This document shows, one piece after another, positions 16,873 through 26,101 of a DNA stretch of 64,000 nucleotides. Below the pieces are notes generated by a model. It was not told where the DNA came from, ran no database searches, and worked only from the letters and a program-made list of their open reading frames with translations. The stretch is from Halosolutus amylolyticus (lineage in GTDB: Archaea > Halobacteriota > Halobacteria > Halobacteriales > Natrialbaceae): the NCBI RefSeq assembly GCF_023566055.1, contig NZ_JALIQP010000003.1, positions 434,001-498,000 on the forward strand, given 5' to 3'. Positions within the stretch are counted from its first letter, which is position 1. Every line of letters begins with the position of its first letter. A program made the position numbers and the translations under genes.

Positions 16873-16942
16873 GGTAGCTGTAGAGCGGCGTTTCGGCCAT
16901 CCCCCGCAGAGAACGGCGAGGGACAATCGGAGCAGCTATCGC

Positions 16943-17434
16943 TCAGACGAAGTCGATCGTGAGCGGATACTCCCAGACTTCTCCGTCCGCGGCTTTGACC
17001 GCCGCGACGAGACAGAACACCGTATCCAGTAGCCCGACGAGGATCGCGGTGAAGACGCCGACGATGACGAGCGTCAGCACCATCGAGACCAGCATGTAGA
17101 TCGCGAACGACAGTTGCCAGTTGACCGCGTTTCGCGAGTTTTCGCGGACGAACTCGTCGTCGGTCGAGAGCAAGAGTACGGCCGGCCCGATCGCCCACGT
17201 GAACAGCGCCAGGACGTGCGTGAGAGCGGCGATCGTCTTCGGGTCCGTCCCCGATCCGGTGGCGTACCCGGCCGGATCGGTACCCGTGTCCCGGGCTCGC
17301 GACTCCGAGCGGTCCCACTCGGCGGTGCTCGATCCCGGGTCGTCGTCATCGGCTGGTGTCGACACGTCGACCCCGCAATACTGGCAGTAGACGCTCGAGT
17401 CGGGGATCTCCTCGCCACACGACGGACAGTACAT
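16943..17434 (-). CDS. Zinc-ribbon DUF4870-type membrane protein
   Basis: A 163-residue protein starting with a zinc ribbon (MYCPSCGEEIPDSSVYCQYCG, quoted here as CPSC and CQYC pairs), an acidic linker, then a DUF4870-like membrane domain from about residue 70. The pattern LTHVLALFTWAIGP, RENSRNAVNWQLSFAIY and a final segment rich in VIVGV/ILVGLLD helices is typical of that family. Function is unknown for the family as a whole. It lies between the convergent membrane protein gene and the squalene synthase-like gene, transcribed with the latter's strand but 91 bases away. Confidence 0.8.
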   Translation of the reverse strand: MYCPSCGEEIPDSSVYCQYCGVDVSTPADDDDPGSSTAEWDRSESRARDTGTDPAGYATGSGTDPKTIAALTHVLALFTWAIGPAVLLLSTDDEFVRENSRNAVNWQLSFAIYMLVSMVLTLVIVGVFTAILVGLLDTVFCLVAAVKAADGEVWEYPLTIDFV

Positions 17435-17525
17435 ACCACTGCTGTTCCGGGCCTCGCCGTCAAAATTACGGTTCGTTCCGCGTTCGTCCGCGTCGGTCCG
17501 TCGCCACGCGCGGCGATCGTCAGCG

Positions 17526-18572
17526 TCAGTGGTGAAGCGGTTTCTCGGCCATCTCCTTGCGCAGGTCCTGCAGGTTCGATCGCGAGACGCCGTCGTCGAA
17601 CTGCTGGAGGAGCGCGAACACCTCCGCTCGCGAGACTTTCACGTCGCCCTCCCGGATGACGTCCTCGGGGCGTTCGCGGAGTTCCCGCATCGTCCCGACC
17701 GCGAGCAGGTAGGGGATCGCCCACGCCGAGAGGCGGTTGCCGTGACTCTCCGGGACGATCTCGAGGTAGCGCTGGGCGTCGTCGAGGTACGTTTCGGCCC
17801 GGCCGGTGACGCGCTTGATCACGGTCGTGACGCCGCTGTGGTTCGACTCGTCGGTGACGGCTTCCAGGTCGACGTCCTCCTCGGCGAGCCACTCGGCCGG
17901 GAGGTAGACGTTGTTCTCCTCGTGATAGTCGTTCTCGACGTCCTTGGCGATGTTGACCAGTTGCAAGAGCAGTGCGAACGATCGCGCGTTCGTGCGCAGT
18001 TCGTCCGCACGGTCCTGCGAGGCCCCGCGAGCGACGAGCCCCGTGATGAGTTTGCCGACGGTGCCGGCGGCGTACCAGCAGTACTCCTCGAGTTCCTCGA
18101 GCGTCTGCAGGCGGAGTCCGCCCTCCTCGGCGTACCGATCGGTGAACATCGCCATCCCGCCGACGAGTTCGCGGACGGGATCGCGCATGATCTCCCGCGG
18201 TTCGTCCTCGAGCGCGTCGAACGTCCGGAGGACCCGCGGCGTCTCGGCGACGACCTCCCAGTCGGCGTTCGGCTCGTCCGGGATCCACGGCTCGACGTCG
18301 TCCATGAACGCCTCGACCGTCACGTCGGCGTCCGGATCGAGCAGCCGATCGTACTCGCTCAACAGGGCTGCCTGCGTCTCCGGCGGAATGTGACCCGCGT
18401 CCTCGATGGTGTCTGCAACCCGGCAGAGGAGATACCCCAGACAGATGTGTCTCGACATCGGCTCTTCGAGCCGATCGATAGTGATCGAAAAAGTCCGCGA
18501 AACGCCATGAACCGCCTCGAAACACCACTCGAAGTCGGCGTCGGCTGTCTCGTCGTGCTGTCCCGTGGTCAT
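17526..18572 (-). CDS. Squalene/phytoene synthase family enzyme, squalene synthase-like
   Basis: A 348-residue prenyltransferase of the head-to-head class. The two aspartate-rich Mg-binding motifs are present: RVADTIEDA in the first and NIAKDVENDYHEE in the second. The SRTFSITIDRL segment and YCWYAAGTVGKLITGL also fit. The pattern after SRTF and the LVNIAKDVENDY motif look more like squalene synthase (two farnesyl diphosphates to squalene) than the carotenoid enzyme phytoene synthase. Squalenes are normal neutral lipids of haloarchaeal membranes. It is divergent from the acyl-CoA dehydrogenase gene. Substrate preference is inference. Confidence 0.85.
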   Translation of the reverse strand: MTTGQHDETADADFEWCFEAVHGVSRTFSITIDRLEEPMSRHICLGYLLCRVADTIEDAGHIPPETQAALLSEYDRLLDPDADVTVEAFMDDVEPWIPDEPNADWEVVAETPRVLRTFDALEDEPREIMRDPVRELVGGMAMFTDRYAEEGGLRLQTLEELEEYCWYAAGTVGKLITGLVARGASQDRADELRTNARSFALLLQLVNIAKDVENDYHEENNVYLPAEWLAEEDVDLEAVTDESNHSGVTTVIKRVTGRAETYLDDAQRYLEIVPESHGNRLSAWAIPYLLAVGTMRELRERPEDVIREGDVKVSRAEVFALLQQFDDGVSRSNLQDLRKEMAEKPLHH

Positions 18573-18792
18573 CTACTCGCGTTTGGTTTGTTCCCATCCC
18601 GGAAAAACGCCGCGGTCCCGGCGGGATATTCCGATCGCTGACAGAAGCGGCCGATCGAGACCTGTCGACGACGGTGACGGCCCCGGTCCGTCGGCGGGAC
18701 GGGACTCGCGGCGCGGCGGAAATCGACACCACGACGAACAACGAGACACCCGTACGAAAACAGTAAAGAACCGACCGACCGATACTCCCGCT

Positions 18793-19938
18793 ATGGACTT
18801 TGCGCTCTCAGTCGAGCAAGGGCAGATCAGGGACATGGTGTCGGAGTTCGTCGACGAGGAGGTCGTTCCCGTCGCGGACGAGATCGATCACGACGACGAG
18901 TTCCCCCACGACCTGGTGAGCGAGATGGCCGACCTCGGGCTGATGGGCATGCCATTCCCCGAGGAGTACGGCGGCGCCGGCCTCGACTACCACTCCTACG
19001 CGATCGGACTCGAGGAGATCTCGCGCGGGTCGGGCGGCCTGGGGACGATCGTCGCCGCCCACACGTCGCTGGCGGGCAACATGCTCTACGAGTTCGGCGA
19101 CGAGTCCCAGAAGGAGGAGTACCTGACGCCGCTCGCGGCCGGCGAGGACGTCGGCGCGTTCGCCCTCTCGGAGGCGGGTGCGGGGAGCGACGTCCCGGCG
19201 ATGGAGACCACCGCGGAGCAGGACGGCGACGAGTACGTCGTCAACGGCGGCAAACTCTGGATCTCCAACGGCTCCGAAGCCGACACCGTCACGCTGTTCG
19301 CGAAGACCGACCCCGACGCGGGGAACAAGGGCATCTCCTCCTTCGTCGTCCGGCCCGAGGAGGACGACGGCTTCTACGTCGAGGGCACCGAGGAGAAACT
19401 CGGCGACAAGGGCTGTCCGACGGCCGAACTCCGGTTCGACGACCTCCGGCTTCCCGAGGATCGCCTGCTGGGCGAGGAGGGCGATGGGTTCGTCCACGCG
19501 CTGAAGACCCTGAACGGCGGCCGCATTACGATCGCCGCCCGCGGCGTCGGCATCGCCCGCGCCGCCTTCGAGGAGGCTCGCGACTACGCGAACGAGCGCG
19601 AGCAGTTCGGCCAGCCGATCGGCGAGTTCCAGTCGATCAAGCACAAACTGGCCGACATGGACACGAAGATCCAGGCCGCCAAGCTGCTGATGCACAAGGC
19701 CGCCGACAAGAAGATCCGCGGCGAGAACTACATCAAAGACGCCGCCCAGGCCAAACTCTACGCCTCCGAAGTGAGCCGCGAGGTCGCCAACGAGGGCATC
19801 CAGATCCACGGCGGCTACGGCTACACCAAGGACTTCGCCGCCGAGCGGTTCTACCGCGACGCCAAACTCAACGAGATCTACGAGGGCACGAGCGAAGTGC
19901 TCCGGAACACGATCGGCGATCAACTGCTCGACGAGTAA
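18793..19938 (+). CDS. Acyl-CoA dehydrogenase
   Basis: A 381-residue FAD-dependent acyl-CoA dehydrogenase that introduces the alpha-beta double bond into acyl-CoA. It has the usual three-part fold: helical N-domain, central beta domain with FALSEAGAGSDV and LWISNGSEAD, and helical C-domain with REQFGQPIGEFQSIKHKLADM (in part), IQIHGGYGYTKDF and YEGTSEVLRN. The glutamate of YEGTSE is the expected catalytic base. The start is the ATG before DFALSVEQ; the frame continues upstream through noncoding sequence. Chain-length preference cannot be told. Confidence 0.94.
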   Translation: MDFALSVEQGQIRDMVSEFVDEEVVPVADEIDHDDEFPHDLVSEMADLGLMGMPFPEEYGGAGLDYHSYAIGLEEISRGSGGLGTIVAAHTSLAGNMLYEFGDESQKEEYLTPLAAGEDVGAFALSEAGAGSDVPAMETTAEQDGDEYVVNGGKLWISNGSEADTVTLFAKTDPDAGNKGISSFVVRPEEDDGFYVEGTEEKLGDKGCPTAELRFDDLRLPEDRLLGEEGDGFVHALKTLNGGRITIAARGVGIARAAFEEARDYANEREQFGQPIGEFQSIKHKLADMDTKIQAAKLLMHKAADKKIRGENYIKDAAQAKLYASEVSREVANEGIQIHGGYGYTKDFAAERFYRDAKLNEIYEGTSEVLRNTIGDQLLDE

Positions 19939-19963
19939 CCGGTCAGTCCCGACTGCGGTCTTC

Positions 19964-20254
19964 TTATCGGCGTTCCTCCGCTTCGAGGCGCGATCGCATC
20001 CACTCGTAGTGCTCTCGGACCCGCCGCTCGCCGGCGTCGGTCAGCGCGTAGACGTCGTGAATCCCCTCGGTGCGCTTCTCGACGAATCCCGCGTCGACCA
20101 GCGCCGACAGCGACCCGTAGAACGACTTGGGCTCGAGCCGATCGTCGTAGTGCGATTCGAGGTCGGACTTCAGCTGCTGGCCGCGCATCTCGCCGCCGGC
20201 CGCGAGCAGGACGCAGATGTCGCGTCGCCGGCCGCTCCGGAGCCACTTCGCCAT
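19964..20254 (-). CDS. PadR-like winged-helix transcription regulator
   Basis: A 96-residue protein consisting almost entirely of one winged-helix domain. MAKWLRSGRRRDICVLLAAG begins helix 1, GQQLKSDLESHYDDRLEPKSFYGSLSALVDAG spans the recognition helix, and VEKRTEGIHDVYALTDAGERRV forms the wing (quoted in parts). The C-terminal EHYEWMRSRLEAEERR helix is short, as in the small PadR class. The start is the ATG before AKWLRSG. It lies 64 bases downstream of the membrane peptidase gene on the same strand and converges with acyl-CoA dehydrogenase. Target genes unknown. Confidence 0.75.
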   Translation of the reverse strand: MAKWLRSGRRRDICVLLAAGGEMRGQQLKSDLESHYDDRLEPKSFYGSLSALVDAGFVEKRTEGIHDVYALTDAGERRVREHYEWMRSRLEAEERR

Positions 20255-20318
20255 GGGTCGACGTCCGCACGGCACCCGCTCGAAGGTTCCGGTTCCGACC
20301 GCGTCGGGCAGCCGATCG

Positions 20319-21221
20319 TCAGACGAGGAACCGACGTACCCGATCGATCGCCGCCCACGCGAGACCCCCGGCGATCGCCACGGCGAGCAGGAGTCGGGCC
20401 CCGAGTTCGAGGCGGGCGGTGCCGTCCGGCCGCAGTTCGTGGCGGAAGAGCACCCAGCCGTCGCCGCCGACGACCACGTCCCCGGTGCCGACGGCGAGGG
20501 CGTGAAAGACCAGCGCGCCCAGCGTCGCCGTACCCAGGACGAGGGTGCCGACGGTCCCAGTAACGATCGACGCGAGCGCGTCCCAGCGGGGGCCGCGATC
20601 GCCGGCCGCGTCGGGAGCGCCGTAGATGGCGATCCCCTGTGCGTCGGCGCGGGGAAGTTCGGCAACCCGGACGGTCGCCGGATACCGGGCCAGCGCGGCG
20701 GCCATGCGGAGGTCGCCCACCGATCCGGCGGCGTTCGCCGCGAGGACGACGACGAGGAGCGTGGACGAGAGGATCGCCATCGCGGCGATCCCGGCGGCCG
20801 TGATGCAGACGAACGGGGCGAGCAGGGCGACGAGCAGCTGGTTTCGCGTGTAGCTCGTCCCGCCCGTCGCGGCGTAGGCGTACGGCAGGAGGAACGTCGA
20901 GACCCCGACCCCGAAGGAGGGCGTCCCACCGTACCGGGCCATGAACAGGCCGTGGAGGAGTTCGTGCAGGACGACGACGAGCGCAACCAGGGCGAGCGCG
21001 ACGACGAGCCGATCGAGGACCGCCGAGGGCGCGACCGCGGGGACCACGACCGGTTCGAACGGCTCGCCGCGGATCGCCCCGCGAAGCCGGCCGAACGCGT
21101 ACGCGAAGCCGAAGAACGCGACCACCGAGACGGCGATCGTCCGGGCTGCGATCGACCGCGTGGGGCGAAAGGTCGCGATCGGCCGCGGCTCCGGTGCCGC
21201 GTCGGACTCCGTCGCTGTCAC
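20319..21221 (-). CDS. Membrane zinc metallopeptidase-like protein (DUF3267 type)
   Basis: A protein of about 300 residues with a HELLHGLFMARYGG motif in a transmembrane helix, which is the HExxH zinc-binding signature of intramembrane-type peptidases grouped as DUF3267. Around it are about five hydrophobic helices. NAAGSVGDLRMAAAL follows and could supply the third zinc ligand (Asp). The annotated start is a GTG chosen because the frame stays open another 800 bases upstream through two other genes; a GTG nine bases earlier is equally possible. Residues 190-230 form an outside or cytosolic loop. Substrate unknown. Confidence 0.7.
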   Translation of the reverse strand: MTATESDAAPEPRPIATFRPTRSIAARTIAVSVVAFFGFAYAFGRLRGAIRGEPFEPVVVPAVAPSAVLDRLVVALALVALVVVLHELLHGLFMARYGGTPSFGVGVSTFLLPYAYAATGGTSYTRNQLLVALLAPFVCITAAGIAAMAILSSTLLVVVLAANAAGSVGDLRMAAALARYPATVRVAELPRADAQGIAIYGAPDAAGDRGPRWDALASIVTGTVGTLVLGTATLGALVFHALAVGTGDVVVGGDGWVLFRHELRPDGTARLELGARLLLAVAIAGGLAWAAIDRVRRFLV

Positions 21222-21362
21222 GCCAGACACTCTCGAGGGTTCGGAAAAAGTCGTATCGGTGTCGGTCGATCCGTCCGGCCCCGCCCCGGCCGCTGGTCGC
21301 CCGTCGCGTTCCCGGCTGCCGAAACCGACAGCTTCCCGGTGTTCGATTCCGGACTGTCTGTC

Positions 21363-21659
21363 ATGAGCGACGACCAGACCGCTGAGGCGAACGGGATCCG
21401 GGCGACCTACGAGGAGACGGCGACGGAGCGGCTCCTCGAGTTCCGATCGACCGACGAGTCGACGCGTGCCAGCGGGACCGCCGCGATCGCCCAGAACGTC
21501 GAGGGCTACGCGATGCTGAAGGTTCGCCCGACCGCGGACGGCGACGAACTCGAGCGCTACTACGGGTTCGACATGGCGCTCGATCATGCCGGCGAGTTGC
21601 TGGGAGTCTCGCCGCACGACCTCCCGGTGCCGCCGGCCGCCGAAGATATGGGGATGTGA
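21363..21659 (+). CDS. Small conserved-looking acidic protein
   Basis: A 98-residue acidic soluble protein with no recognised domain. The core alternates strands and helices (ATERLLEFRSTDESTRASG, NVEGYAMLKVRPTADGD in part, ERYYGFDMALDHAGELLG), and it ends with a proline-rich SPHDLPVPPAAEDMGM tail. Codon use and acidity are like the neighbours, and the gene fits exactly between the divergent peptidase and convergent zinc-finger genes, so I judge it real. It resembles uncharacterised haloarchaeal proteins of similar size; I cannot give a function. Confidence 0.65.
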   Translation: MSDDQTAEANGIRATYEETATERLLEFRSTDESTRASGTAAIAQNVEGYAMLKVRPTADGDELERYYGFDMALDHAGELLGVSPHDLPVPPAAEDMGM

Positions 21660-21702
21660 CGTCGCCGCGCCTCGAGCGAAACCGGGAGGATCGTCCGGGT
21701 CA

Positions 21703-21996
21703 TCACGCGACGATCGCGTACGTGAGCAAGAAGCCGAAGTACAGCAGGACGATGCCGCCGAGGACCTGGAGGCGGAAGCGTCGCATCGCGGTGCGCTCCT
21801 CGCGGACGGCCCGTTCGAAGGCGGCGCGCTCGCGATCGGCGAGCCGATCTGGGTGCGTGCGGCCGCAGTGGAGCCGTCGCAGGCGACGGTCCCGGAACGG
21901 CTGCCCGCAGTACGGACACCGCTCGGCCGGTTCGGAACCAGGGTCCGTCGTCGGGACCGGGGAAGACGCTGTTGGGGCAGTCTCGGGATCACCCAT
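21703..21996 (-). CDS. Small zinc-finger protein with one C-terminal membrane helix
   Basis: A 97-residue protein. Residues 27-48 hold a CPYCGQPFRDRRLRRLHCGRTH motif (CxxC ... C ... H, quoted in part), a plausible single zinc site. A charged helix (about 50-75) leads to a hydrophobic segment, LQVLGGIVLLYFGFLLTYAIVA in part, that should anchor it in the membrane with the zinc finger in the cytosol. The start ATG precedes GDPETAPTA. It converges with the small acidic protein gene and is divergent from the heme O synthase gene. A role in cytochrome oxidase maturation is possible from location only. Confidence 0.65.
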   Translation of the reverse strand: MGDPETAPTASSPVPTTDPGSEPAERCPYCGQPFRDRRLRRLHCGRTHPDRLADRERAAFERAVREERTAMRRFRLQVLGGIVLLYFGFLLTYAIVA

Positions 21997-22165
21997 CGAC
22001 ACGGTACCCTGACGAACGGGAACCGCAACTATGTGTGTTGGGGCGACGGTCGCTCGCTGCGAGACGGCCCCGTCGATTGGATCTCGCCGCGAGACAGGCC
22101 GCCGACGGGGGCCAAAAGCGAGACGAATAAATAGCCGGAGCCGAAGAATCCAGACGAGAACAGCC

Positions 22166-23599
22166 GTGACAACCGAGTCGTTCCCCCGTCCGATCGGCAC
22201 GCACCGACGGTTTTCAGCGCTGCTCGCGACGACCGCGATCGGCGTCTACCTCCTGTTGATCGTGGGGGCGACGACGTCGCTGACGAACGCGGCGTCTGCG
22301 TGTTCGACGTGGCCGACCTGTCACGCGCCGACCGATCCGCTCAGCCAGACGGAACTCGCGATCGCGTGGGGCCACCGGATCACCGCCGTCCTCGTCGGCC
22401 TGCTGGTCGCGGCGACGGCGTTCACCGCCGCGCTTGGCGACGTCTCCCGCCGCGTCCGGACGACCCTGCTCGCGGGGGCGTTCCTCTACGTCGTCCAGGT
22501 CGGCGTCGGTGCCGTGACGGCGACGGTCGGTCCCGCCGCGATCGCGCCGGGACTGCACCTCGCGCTCGGCCTCGTGATCTTCACGGCCGTCGTCCTCGCG
22601 CTCGCGTGGGATCTCGAACTCGAGACCGGTCAGGAGGACGACGTCATCGAACAGCCGGAGCCGATCGCGGAACCGGCCGATGCGGCGGCCGAGCGCACGC
22701 TTCCCACGGGACGGCTCGCCCGCGCCCGGCTGACCGCCTTCGCGTACTTCAAAATGATGAAGCCCCGGCTGATGTGGCTCCTCTGTCTCGTCGCCGCCGC
22801 GGGGATGGCCCTCGCCGCGGGCCCAGCGCTCGACGCCGCCACGATCGTCGCCACGCTCGGCGGCGGCGTGCTCGCGATCGGGGCCTCGGGGACGTTCAAC
22901 CACGTCCTCGAGCGCGACGTCGATCGGCAGATGTCGCGGACGTCCGATCGGCCGCTGGCGACCGACCTCGTGCCGGTCCGCAACGCCTTGCTCTTCGGGC
23001 TCTTCCTGACGGCGGCGTCGATGACCGTCTTCCTGACGATCAACAGGCTCGCGGCGGCGCTCGGGTTCGCCGCGATCGTCTTCTACAGCGTCGTCTACAC
23101 GCTCCTCCTCAAGCCGAACACGGTCCAGAACACGGTCATCGGCGGCTTCGCCGGTGCGTTGCCCGCGCTGATCGGCTGGGCGGCGGTCACCAACGAGATC
23201 GGTCTCCCGGCGCTCGCGCTCGCGGGCGTCATCTTCCTCTGGACGCCGGCGCACTTCTACAACCTCGCGCTGGCGTACAAGGACGACTACGCTCGCGGCG
23301 GCTTCCCGATGATGCCCGTCGTTCGCGGGGAGACCGAGACCCGGAAACACATCGTCTACTACATCGCGGCCACGCTCGTGGGGACGATCGCACTCGCCTG
23401 GCTCACCGACCTCGGCGCGCTGTACGCCGGGACGGTCGCGGTCTTCGGCGGGATCTTCCTCTGGGCCGCCGTCCGCCTCCACTTCGAGCGCACCGAGGCC
23501 GCGGCGTTCCGGGCGTTCCACGCCTCGAACGCCTTCCTCGGAGCGATCCTCGTCGCGATACTCGTCGACGCGCTCGCCCTCTCGGGCCCGGTGTTCTGA
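22166..23599 (+). CDS. ctaB: Heme O synthase (CtaB) fused to a CtaA-like N-terminal half
   Basis: A 477-residue membrane protein starting at a GTG. Residues 1-155 resemble half of heme A synthase (CtaA/Cox15): four helices with GATTSLTNAASACSTWPTC and WGHRITAVLVGLL. After a 50-residue acidic linker, residues about 200-477 are the UbiA-type prenyltransferase CtaB, with FNHVLERDVDRQMSRTSDRPL (first Asp-rich motif, quoted in part), WTPAHFYNLALAYKDDYARGG and PVVRGETETRKHI. It adds a farnesyl group to protoheme for terminal oxidases. The fusion is known in haloarchaea. It is followed 67 bases later by a DsbA-like lipoprotein gene. Confidence 0.88.
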   Translation: MTTESFPRPIGTHRRFSALLATTAIGVYLLLIVGATTSLTNAASACSTWPTCHAPTDPLSQTELAIAWGHRITAVLVGLLVAATAFTAALGDVSRRVRTTLLAGAFLYVVQVGVGAVTATVGPAAIAPGLHLALGLVIFTAVVLALAWDLELETGQEDDVIEQPEPIAEPADAAAERTLPTGRLARARLTAFAYFKMMKPRLMWLLCLVAAAGMALAAGPALDAATIVATLGGGVLAIGASGTFNHVLERDVDRQMSRTSDRPLATDLVPVRNALLFGLFLTAASMTVFLTINRLAAALGFAAIVFYSVVYTLLLKPNTVQNTVIGGFAGALPALIGWAAVTNEIGLPALALAGVIFLWTPAHFYNLALAYKDDYARGGFPMMPVVRGETETRKHIVYYIAATLVGTIALAWLTDLGALYAGTVAVFGGIFLWAAVRLHFERTEAAAFRAFHASNAFLGAILVAILVDALALSGPVF

Positions 23600-23666
23600 C
23601 CGGGGACCGCCCCGTCGCGCGCCGGAATCCGCATCCCTAACAGTATCCAGTTCGTACCCCCAGCCG

Positions 23667-24311
23667 ATGCACCGCCGTTCGTTTCTGACCGCGGCCGCCA
23701 CCGGCACGACCCTCTCGATCGCCGGCTGTACGGCGCTCTTCGAGGCGTCGCTCCCCGACGAACTCGAAGGGACCGATCCGGACCCCGACCAGCTCCCGGC
23801 CCCGTCGATCGGCTCCGGGCCCGTTCCGATCGACGCGTACGTGGACTTCGCCTGCCCGCACTGTCACGACTTCCACGAGGACGTCCTGCCCGACCTCGAA
23901 AATCGTCTCCTCGATGCCGACGAGGCGACCTACCGCCACCGCGACTTCCCGCTGCCGGCCGGCGATCGGTCGATCGCGATGGCCAACGCCGCGCGGGCGG
24001 TCCAGGCGGAGACGAGAACGGAGGACGACCCGGCCGGCGAGTTCTTCACGTACAAACTGGCCGTGATCGAGGCCGACGACCTGAGCGACGACGGCCTGGC
24101 GGCGATCGCTGCCGACGAGACCGACGTCGAGGCGGCCGTCGTTCGCGACGCCCTCGACGCGGGGACGTACTATCCAACGCTTGCGGCCGACTGGCAACGC
24201 GGTGACGACCACGGGGTTGCCGAGACGCCGACGGTCCTGGTCGACGGGGACGAGGTCGACGACCCGTTCGACGCCGACGCGATCGTCGAGCGCGTCCGGG
24301 ACGCCGCGTAG
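23667..24311 (+). CDS. DsbA-like thioredoxin-fold lipoprotein
   Basis: A 214-residue exported protein. The N-terminus has a twin-arginine-like MHRRSFL and a lipobox ending at Cys21 (SIAGC), so it is probably lipid-anchored outside the cell. The thioredoxin fold carries CPHC at residues 63-66 in VDFACPHCHDFHE, followed by YRHRDFPLP, an alpha-helical insertion, and the cis-proline strand AETPTVLVDG. It likely makes or reduces disulfides in exported proteins. Placement just after ctaB suggests a part in oxidase copper-centre assembly, but that is inference. Confidence 0.83.
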   Translation: MHRRSFLTAAATGTTLSIAGCTALFEASLPDELEGTDPDPDQLPAPSIGSGPVPIDAYVDFACPHCHDFHEDVLPDLENRLLDADEATYRHRDFPLPAGDRSIAMANAARAVQAETRTEDDPAGEFFTYKLAVIEADDLSDDGLAAIAADETDVEAAVVRDALDAGTYYPTLAADWQRGDDHGVAETPTVLVDGDEVDDPFDADAIVERVRDAA

Positions 24312-24361
24312 CTGTCGCGGGTGACTGGGGCCGGCGACCGACGGCTGGCCCGCCCGAGGCG

Positions 24362-25984
24362 TCAGGTCAGTTCGGACGCCGACTCGAACGCGTCGATCGC
24401 CTCGTCGTCGCCCGCGAGCAGGAGGCTATCGTCGGGTTCGAACACGAACTCCGACGGGACGTCCGTGACGATCTCGCCCGATCGCTCGACGCCGACGAGG
24501 ATACAGTCGGTCTCCGGAATCTCGGTGTCTGCGAGCGACTGCCCCGCGAGGTCGTCGGCGTCGAATCGGACCACCTGTAGCTGCCGATCGTAAGAGAGGA
24601 TCTCTTCGCGGAGGACGTCGAGCGCGAGCAGTCGGCCGCTGATGTCGGGGAGGCTGAGGACGTAGTCGCCGCCGGCCCGCCGGACCTTGCTCTCGTTTTC
24701 CGAGTCGTTCACCCGGACGACGATGTCGAGGTCGGCGGCGAGTTCGCGGGCGACGAGGACCGAGAGGATCGCCTCGTCATCGTCCCCGATCGTGACGACG
24801 TACGCGGTCGCCGTCTCGAGGTCCGCCTGCCTGAGTACCGATTCGCGCGTCACGTCGCCCACGACGTCGACGTCCTCGTCGTCCTCGACGTCGATGACCG
24901 TGCAATCGATGTCGGCCGATCGGAGTCGCTCCCGGACCGTCGAGCCGACCTCGCCGTAGCCGGCCACGACGACGCGTGATTCCTCGGGACGGGCGGGGGC
25001 AGTCCGAGCCTCGAGGGCTTTCAGTTGGGCCTCGCTCCCGGCGAGGAGCAACACGGTGTTCTCGTCGATCTCGAGGTCCGGCGACGGGGAACTGACGAAC
25101 TCGCCGTCCGTCCAGAGGCCGGCGAGCGAGACGTCCTCCGACTCGAGGATGTCCGTCTCGGCCAGCGTCTGGCCGCAGATCGGACTCTCCTCGAAGACCG
25201 TTACCTCGACGAGGGAGAAGTCCTCGCCGAGACTCGTCACGTCGCTCAGCCGCGGGTCGAGTTCCGTCTGGATCCGTTCGGCGATTCGCTGTCCGAGCAG
25301 GTGACGCGGCGTCACGACGGCATCGGCCCCGGCGTACCGCATCGGCCGCTCGAACGTGAGGTCCCTGCTCATGACGGCGATCCGGACCGTCTCGGAGCGT
25401 TCCCTGACTGCGAGCACGACGCTCGCTGCGATCTCGTCGGCGGTGTCGATCACGACCGACGCGGCCTCGTCGATCCGCGCCCGATAGAGCGTCTCGACGG
25501 CCGTGGGGTCCCCGTGGACTACCGACACGCCGGCCTCGTCCAGTTCCAGCGCTTCCGCCTCGTCCTCGGCGACGACGACGTAGTCGACGCCGCGCGCCTC
25601 GAACTCGTCGACGAGCCGATCGCCCCGCGGCGAGTAGCCACAGACGACGACGTGGTCGGTCAGATCCGTGGTCCGTGGAACGTCGGGAGAGAGCGTCTCC
25701 TCGAGGATCGGCTGGAAGACGTAAGGCAGGACGATAAACAGGATCAGGAAGGTGCCGAGGTCCATCGCCATCACGAACAGGTTCGAGAGGGGCGAGTCCC
25801 ACGGCGAGTCGGAGCCGTACCCCGTTCCCGTGACGGTCTCGACGACGACCTGCGAGTGGTGGAAGTAACCCGCCGATCGGCCCTCGACGGCGACCATGAG
25901 GTAGTGATACAGGATCGACGTCAGGAAAATGAGGACCAGAATCCCGCCGATCGTCTTGGCCGCCCGCCGTTGCCAGCGCTCCAT
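24362..25984 (-). CDS. Ion channel-TrkA (RCK) protein, first of a pair
   Basis: A 540-residue membrane protein. Two helices (about 8-30 and 60-85) flank a pore segment, VVETVTGTGYGSDSPW, whose filter reads GTGYG instead of the potassium-type TVGYG. Two tandem RCK halves follow, each with a TrkA-N Rossmann domain (VVVCGYSPRGDRL near residue 110 and VVVAGYGEVGSTV near 335) and a TrkA-C domain. It probably gates potassium flux in response to a bound nucleotide. I use the ATG before ERWQRRAA; one 33 bases upstream is possible. It is paired with the similar gene just upstream on the same strand. Confidence 0.83.
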   Translation of the reverse strand: MERWQRRAAKTIGGILVLIFLTSILYHYLMVAVEGRSAGYFHHSQVVVETVTGTGYGSDSPWDSPLSNLFVMAMDLGTFLILFIVLPYVFQPILEETLSPDVPRTTDLTDHVVVCGYSPRGDRLVDEFEARGVDYVVVAEDEAEALELDEAGVSVVHGDPTAVETLYRARIDEAASVVIDTADEIAASVVLAVRERSETVRIAVMSRDLTFERPMRYAGADAVVTPRHLLGQRIAERIQTELDPRLSDVTSLGEDFSLVEVTVFEESPICGQTLAETDILESEDVSLAGLWTDGEFVSSPSPDLEIDENTVLLLAGSEAQLKALEARTAPARPEESRVVVAGYGEVGSTVRERLRSADIDCTVIDVEDDEDVDVVGDVTRESVLRQADLETATAYVVTIGDDDEAILSVLVARELAADLDIVVRVNDSENESKVRRAGGDYVLSLPDISGRLLALDVLREEILSYDRQLQVVRFDADDLAGQSLADTEIPETDCILVGVERSGEIVTDVPSEFVFEPDDSLLLAGDDEAIDAFESASELT

Positions 25985-26101
25985 ATACGAGTATTGATCT
26001 CCCCGTTTATGAACCATTTTCGACAGCGACGGCGCCGCCCGGTACGGACCGCCTGGCCAGGATCCGATCCGTCGACACCCGTTCCGGGAGCCGTTGGCCC
26101 C

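Noticed and set aside
20319-22028. A 569-residue reading of the membrane peptidase frame
   Set aside because: The N-terminal 269 residues overlap two well-supported small genes and lack haloarchaeal protein composition.
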